Below are positions 13,282 to 16,008 of a DNA stretch of 16,008 nt, piece by piece (the stretch's first letter is position 1; each line of letters opens with the position of its first letter). This stretch comes from Chloroflexota bacterium (lineage in GTDB: Bacteria; Chloroflexota; Chloroflexia; QHBQ01; JADMIH01), in contig JADMIH010000088.1 in the NCBI GenBank assembly GCA_015478675.1, positions 1-16,008 on the forward strand, in the 5' to 3' direction. The notes beneath the pieces were generated by a model. That model did not search any database, was not told where the DNA came from, and worked only from the letters and a program-made list of their open reading frames with translations. The position numbers and the translations under genes are program-made.

Positions 13282-14230
13282 TGGGCGGCTGGCCCTCGCT
13301 TTTCTCCATGATCGAAGAGATGGTGCGGGTAAGACCTTCACGCAGGCCGATACTCGGTGTGAAGCCCAGCTTCTTCCTCGCCTCGCTAATGTCGGCGAGC
13401 GAGTGCTTCACATCCCCTTTGCGCTCCTCTTCGAACCGAGGCTCTAAATTCGCCCCTATGATAGCGTTTATTTCGGAGACCAAATCCAGAAGTGAAATCC
13501 GCTCTCCGCACGCTATGTTTAGCGCACACCCTACGGCAGCCTCAGCCTGGCACGCGAGGAGATTTGCATTCACCACATTGCTGACATAGGTAAAATCGCG
13601 CGTCTGTAGCCCATCACCGTAGATCGTCGGCTCCTCTCCGTTGAGCATCACCCTTGCGAAGGCCGGTATCACGGCGGCGTACTGCGATTTGGGGTCTTGC
13701 CTGGGGCCGAAAACATTGAAATAGCGCAACGCCACGGTCGGCAGCCCGTAGACGCGTGCAAAAACCTTGCAATATTCCTCCCCCGCAAGTTTGTTGACAG
13801 CGTAGGGAGACAACGGCTGAGTGGGCATATCCTCGCGCTTGGGAAGGGTAGGGCTGTCACCATATACTGAAGATGAAGAGGCGAAGACAACGCGCTTCAC
13901 CCCCGCGTCGCGAGCGGCGACCAACAACTTCAGGGTGCCTGTGGCGTTCGCCTCGTGTGAAGCCAGCGGGTCCTCAACAGAGCGCGGCACCGATGGCAGG
14001 GCGGCCTGGTGTATAACGTAGTCAACACCTCTCATCGCCTCAGCCAGCGCCGGCTGATCAGCCAGATCAGCGCGCATAAAGCTAATCTTCTGTAAAAAAG
14101 GGTTGATGTTTTCTGCTCGCCCAGTCGATAAGTTGTCGAGAGCACGTACACTCTCCCCCCGTTTGACGAGCTCCTCCACTATGTTGGAGCCGATAAAGCC
14201 CGCCGCCCCGGTCACCAGGTAAGTTGCCAC
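13271..14230 (-). CDS. NAD-dependent sugar-nucleotide epimerase (UDP-sugar 4-epimerase type)
   Basis: The 319-residue extended SDR protein starts MATYLVTGAAGFIGSN (NAD motif GAAGFIG at 8-14). It has HQAALPSVPRSVEDP (74-88), the catalytic serine region FASSSSVYGD (116-125) and the YxxxK pair Y143/K147 in SPYAVNK, then RYFNVFGPRQDP, IYGDGLQTRDFTYVSNVV and the C-terminal LGF motif. The AALPSVPRSVEDP wording is like WbpP/UDP-GlcNAc and UDP-uronate 4-epimerases, so UDP-GlcNAc or UDP-glucuronate (the Ugd product) are candidate substrates. GTG 14230 is chosen because AAGGGAGA lies just upstream and a TATACT at 14259-14254 predicts transcription near 14247; ATG 14245 would then be almost leaderless and puts the NAD motif later. 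The stop overlaps the methyltransferase start. Confidence 0.92.
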   Translation of the reverse strand: MATYLVTGAAGFIGSNIVEELVKRGESVRALDNLSTGRAENINPFLQKISFMRADLADQPALAEAMRGVDYVIHQAALPSVPRSVEDPLASHEANATGTLKLLVAARDAGVKRVVFASSSSVYGDSPTLPKREDMPTQPLSPYAVNKLAGEEYCKVFARVYGLPTVALRYFNVFGPRQDPKSQYAAVIPAFARVMLNGEEPTIYGDGLQTRDFTYVSNVVNANLLACQAEAAVGCALNIACGERISLLDLVSEINAIIGANLEPRFEEERKGDVKHSLADISEARKKLGFTPSIGLREGLTRTISSIMEKSEGQPPSGV

Positions 14231-14253
14231 CTTTTCTCCCTTCATTCGTTGTA

Positions 14254-14332
14254 AGTATAGTAAGCGTCTTGCGCCGTTGCGCCTCTTGTGCTCACTGTTC
14301 GCCAATATACGGCATTGCGCCCTCCTCTGCAA
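14254..14332 (-). promoter_or_regulatory. Candidate promoters of the epimerase gene
   Basis: Two - strand candidates are visible. TATACT (14259-14254) has no good -35 and would start transcription about 17 bases before GTG 14230. Farther up, TTGCAG (14332-14327), 17 bp, TATATT (14309-14304) is better spaced. They face away from the promoter at 14404-14412, so this is a divergent intergenic region. Confidence 0.4.
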
Positions 14333-14403
14333 CATGAGTACTTTGTCGGAATCTGTAGATGCAATCGCCCTGCATACTGATGGCCCTACGTCACTCGTAC
14401 ACA

Positions 14404-14412
14404 TGCTATAAT
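14404..14412 (+). promoter_or_regulatory. Extended -10 promoter of the secreted repeat protein
   Basis: TGC-TATAAT (14404-14412) is a perfect extended -10 element 54 bases before the ATG, without a recognisable -35. It resembles the lipA promoter in design. The leader of about 48 bases ends in a strong CAGGAGGT ribosome site (14452-14459). Confidence 0.65.
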
Positions 14413-14466
14413 AACAAGGTGATTGGCTATGAAAGGCCACGCAGGGATCCTCAGGAGGTAAAAAGA

Positions 14467-15819
14467 ATGAAGGAACGGCTGATGTCACGCGGAACCAGGT
14501 TGGCGTCCGTTATTTTGCTGGCGGTGCCCGCGCTGCTAACTTTTGGAAGCGCACAGGCAGACACTTACTTTCCACAAACGCAGACAAACACCTGGGGGCC
14601 GTTTGAAGCTTACTGGAAGGCTCATGGGGGCCTCGCCCAGTTTGGGCTTCCCAGAACTAGTGTTTTTCCTACAGGAAAGGGTTATGATGCACAGTGGTTC
14701 GAGCGTGCTCTTTTCACCTTCAATCCGAAGAACCCTGAAGCCTATCAGGTCGAGCTACAGCTACTCGGTTCTCTTGATACGGCCAAACGCCAGGGCGAGC
14801 CTCCCTTCCAGCCTGCTAAAGATGCAGGTAGCGGCCAGTTCTTTCAGGCCACCTCCCACAACCTGTCGGGTAAGTTCCTCGACTACTGGAGCCGGACAGG
14901 AGGAGTGACGATATATGGCTATCCGATATCCGAACCTTTCACCGAGAAGAGCCTGGCAGACGGCAAGTCATACCAGGTGCAGTACTTCGAGCGCAATCGC
15001 CTTGAACTTCACCCGGAGCTTGCGGGCACCCCATTTGAGGTGCAACTTGGCCTGCTCGGCTCCGAGATGCTTGATGCGCAGGGCGGGCCAGGGGCTTTTG
15101 CCAATCTGGGAAGGCCAACCTTCTATCCCCCTCCCACCAGCGGGGTCGTTGTCCCTCCAGGCGGGATCGTAACGTCTCCTGGTGCGGGGACCCCGACGGG
15201 TTCGCCCAGCGTCGTGCCTGACGCGCCGCCTCTCGCGCCTACATCGAGCCCGGTTCTTTTCAGCAGTGATTTCTCGTCTCCCGACCTCAGCGCCTGGCGG
15301 CCCTCCTCTGCTCTCAACCCGAAGGCAAGCAGCCCAGCCACGTGGCAAGTGCAGAACAATATGCTGCAACAGTCAAGCGTGGCTTCAGAAGGAAGCGGCG
15401 CAGATGAGGCCCTCCTTGTTACCACAGCCCAGTTCAGCGATGCTGTTATTGATGCCGACTTCTATGCCACCGGCAGCGAGTCCGTAGGCGCGGTGGTTCG
15501 CTATACTGATAATGGTTTTTACCTCGTGAAGTTATATCCTGCCGCTCCCAACAACAGCGCCAAAGCCGAGCTGCTACTTATCACCAACGGCGCGTCGCGA
15601 ACATTGGCAACAGCCGCCGCTACCTCCTGGCCCGGTTTCACTCAGGGAAGCTGGCACCTGCTCAGCGTAAAAGCAGCCGCCTCCAACCTGAGCGTGCAAG
15701 TGGACGGGCTGCAACTGTTGCAAGCGCAGGATGCGCAATACGCAAAAGGCGGCGTAGGTTTGTATACATATGCCGACGGCACCACCCGATTCGACAACGT
15801 GCGGGTTACAGCGCCGTGA
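14467..15819 (+). CDS. Secreted protein: two FxxYW/YFER repeats plus LamG/concanavalin-like domain
   Basis: The 450-residue product has a Sec signal peptide (R8-A31, probable cleavage after AQA at 31). Two imperfect repeats follow: FEAYWKAHGGLAQFGLPRT with QWFERALFTFNPKN and VELQLLGS (46-102), and FLDYWSRTGGVTIYGYPIS with VQYFERNRLELHPE and VQLGLLGSEML (137-202). Such repeats recall LGFP-type wall-associated modules and occur in Chloroflexota surface proteins. A Pro/Gly/Thr/Ser-rich linker (219-262) leads to a beta-rich domain (265-450): LFSSDFSSPDLSAW, a D-x-D-F strand, GAVVRYTDNGFYLVKL, WHLLSVKAAASNLSVQVDG, FDNVRV. That layout is typical of LamG/DUF1080-like glycan-binding folds. It is probably an extracellular wall- or polysaccharide-binding protein; no enzymatic residues were recognised. 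ATG 14467 is fixed by the CAGGAGGT site 7 bases upstream. Confidence 0.82.
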   Translation: MKERLMSRGTRLASVILLAVPALLTFGSAQADTYFPQTQTNTWGPFEAYWKAHGGLAQFGLPRTSVFPTGKGYDAQWFERALFTFNPKNPEAYQVELQLLGSLDTAKRQGEPPFQPAKDAGSGQFFQATSHNLSGKFLDYWSRTGGVTIYGYPISEPFTEKSLADGKSYQVQYFERNRLELHPELAGTPFEVQLGLLGSEMLDAQGGPGAFANLGRPTFYPPPTSGVVVPPGGIVTSPGAGTPTGSPSVVPDAPPLAPTSSPVLFSSDFSSPDLSAWRPSSALNPKASSPATWQVQNNMLQQSSVASEGSGADEALLVTTAQFSDAVIDADFYATGSESVGAVVRYTDNGFYLVKLYPAAPNNSAKAELLLITNGASRTLATAAATSWPGFTQGSWHLLSVKAAASNLSVQVDGLQLLQAQDAQYAKGGVGLYTYADGTTRFDNVRVTAP

Positions 15820-15875
15820 GATGAGTTAGAGGTGTCAGGGCTACGCTGTGCGCATAATACTCCCCAGCAATAAAG

Positions 15876-15905
15876 CCCCCTCTCCCTTCATGGGAGAGGG
15901 GGTTT
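15876..15905 (+). terminator. 11-bp perfect GC-rich hairpin
   Basis: CCCCCTCTCCC (15876-15886), loop TTCAT, then GGGAGAGGGGG (15892-15902), followed by TTT. It lies 56 bases after the stop of the secreted protein gene and may terminate its transcript. Its sequence style also matches REP-like CCCTCTCCC/GGGAGAGGG intergenic elements. Confidence 0.6.
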
Positions 15906-15974
15906 GGGGTGAGGGTGCGTTGGGGGAGAGGGGCATGGGGAGAGGGTAGGTGCGGGTAGGTGAGGGTAGGTGAG
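15892..15974 (+). repeat. G-rich repeat tail with G-quadruplex potential
   Basis: Ten runs of three or more G occur within 75 bases (15892-15966). GGGAGAGGG recurs at 15892, 15924 and 15938. The end is three tandem decamers at 15944-15953, 15954-15963 and 15964-15973 (GGGTAGGTGC, then GGGTAGGTGA twice). Loops between G runs are mostly 1-7 bases, compatible with several alternative G-quadruplexes on the + strand. The remaining bases to 16008 show nothing recognisable. Confidence 0.75.
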
Positions 15975-16008
15975 CGCTACTCCTTGCAGATTGGCTACAC
16001 CCCAACTC

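Noticed and set aside
15892..15974. Tandem G-rich decamers as a CRISPR array or telomere-like sequence
   Set aside because: The units are only 10 bp with no spacers, and only three copies occur; a simple expansion or REP-like tail fits better.

Overview
The window looks like a piece of a moderately GC-rich bacterial chromosome. It is most plausibly from a Chloroflexota member (Ktedonobacteria-like or a relative). That guess rests on a secreted protein with two FxxYWxxxGG / YFERxRxELHPE repeats, which I associate with Chloroflexota, on a FecR-like protein with no sigma-factor or TonB-receptor partner, and on the overall gene content. It is an inference from protein style, not a database match. 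No phage, transposase, CRISPR array or obvious defence gene is visible; nearly all of the window is housekeeping or cell-surface metabolism.

Layout. (1) Positions 1-642: the tail of an upstream + strand gene meets a convergent flavin split-barrel (PPOX-type) oxidoreductase gene at a perfect 20-bp hairpin. (2) Positions 643-2506: a divergent control region with three 10-bp direct repeats and an extended -10 promoter, then lipA and lipB, the two enzymes of de novo lipoate synthesis. (3) Positions 2503-4264: a consensus-like promoter straddling the lipB stop codon, then acylphosphatase and a translationally coupled (TGATG) membrane-anchored FecR-like/jelly-roll protein. (4) Positions 4363-11573: a tightly packed run ugd, acpS, nnr, alr, pdp, M29 aminopeptidase, with gaps or overlaps of 2, -4, 16, -4 and 70 bp. 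It supplies UDP-glucuronate, activated acyl carrier protein, NAD(P)HX repair, D-alanine, pyrimidine salvage and peptide turnover. acpS-nnr-alr is a recurring bacterial neighbourhood. (5) Positions 11641-12461, all on the - strand: a small NTF2/SnoaL-like gene, tRNA-Leu(UAA) and tRNA-Gly(GCC), each tRNA with its own promoter; tRNA-Gly has a clear intrinsic terminator. (6) Positions 12520-14230, - strand: a SAM methyltransferase overlapping the end of an NAD-dependent sugar-nucleotide 4-epimerase gene. (7) Positions 14404-15819, +: a divergent promoter and a secreted repeat protein with a concanavalin/LamG-like C-terminal domain. (8) Positions 15876-15974: a perfect hairpin followed by a strongly G-rich, repeat-containing tail.

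The genes do not form a single obvious new system. The least explained parts are the FecR/jelly-roll protein, the secreted repeat protein, the 10-bp repeat array between the oxidoreductase gene and lipA, and the terminal G-rich element. Several starts were moved from the longest possible frame because a Shine-Dalgarno site, a stop-start overlap or family length argues for it; these are stated per gene. No gene-free stretch exceeds 300 bases.
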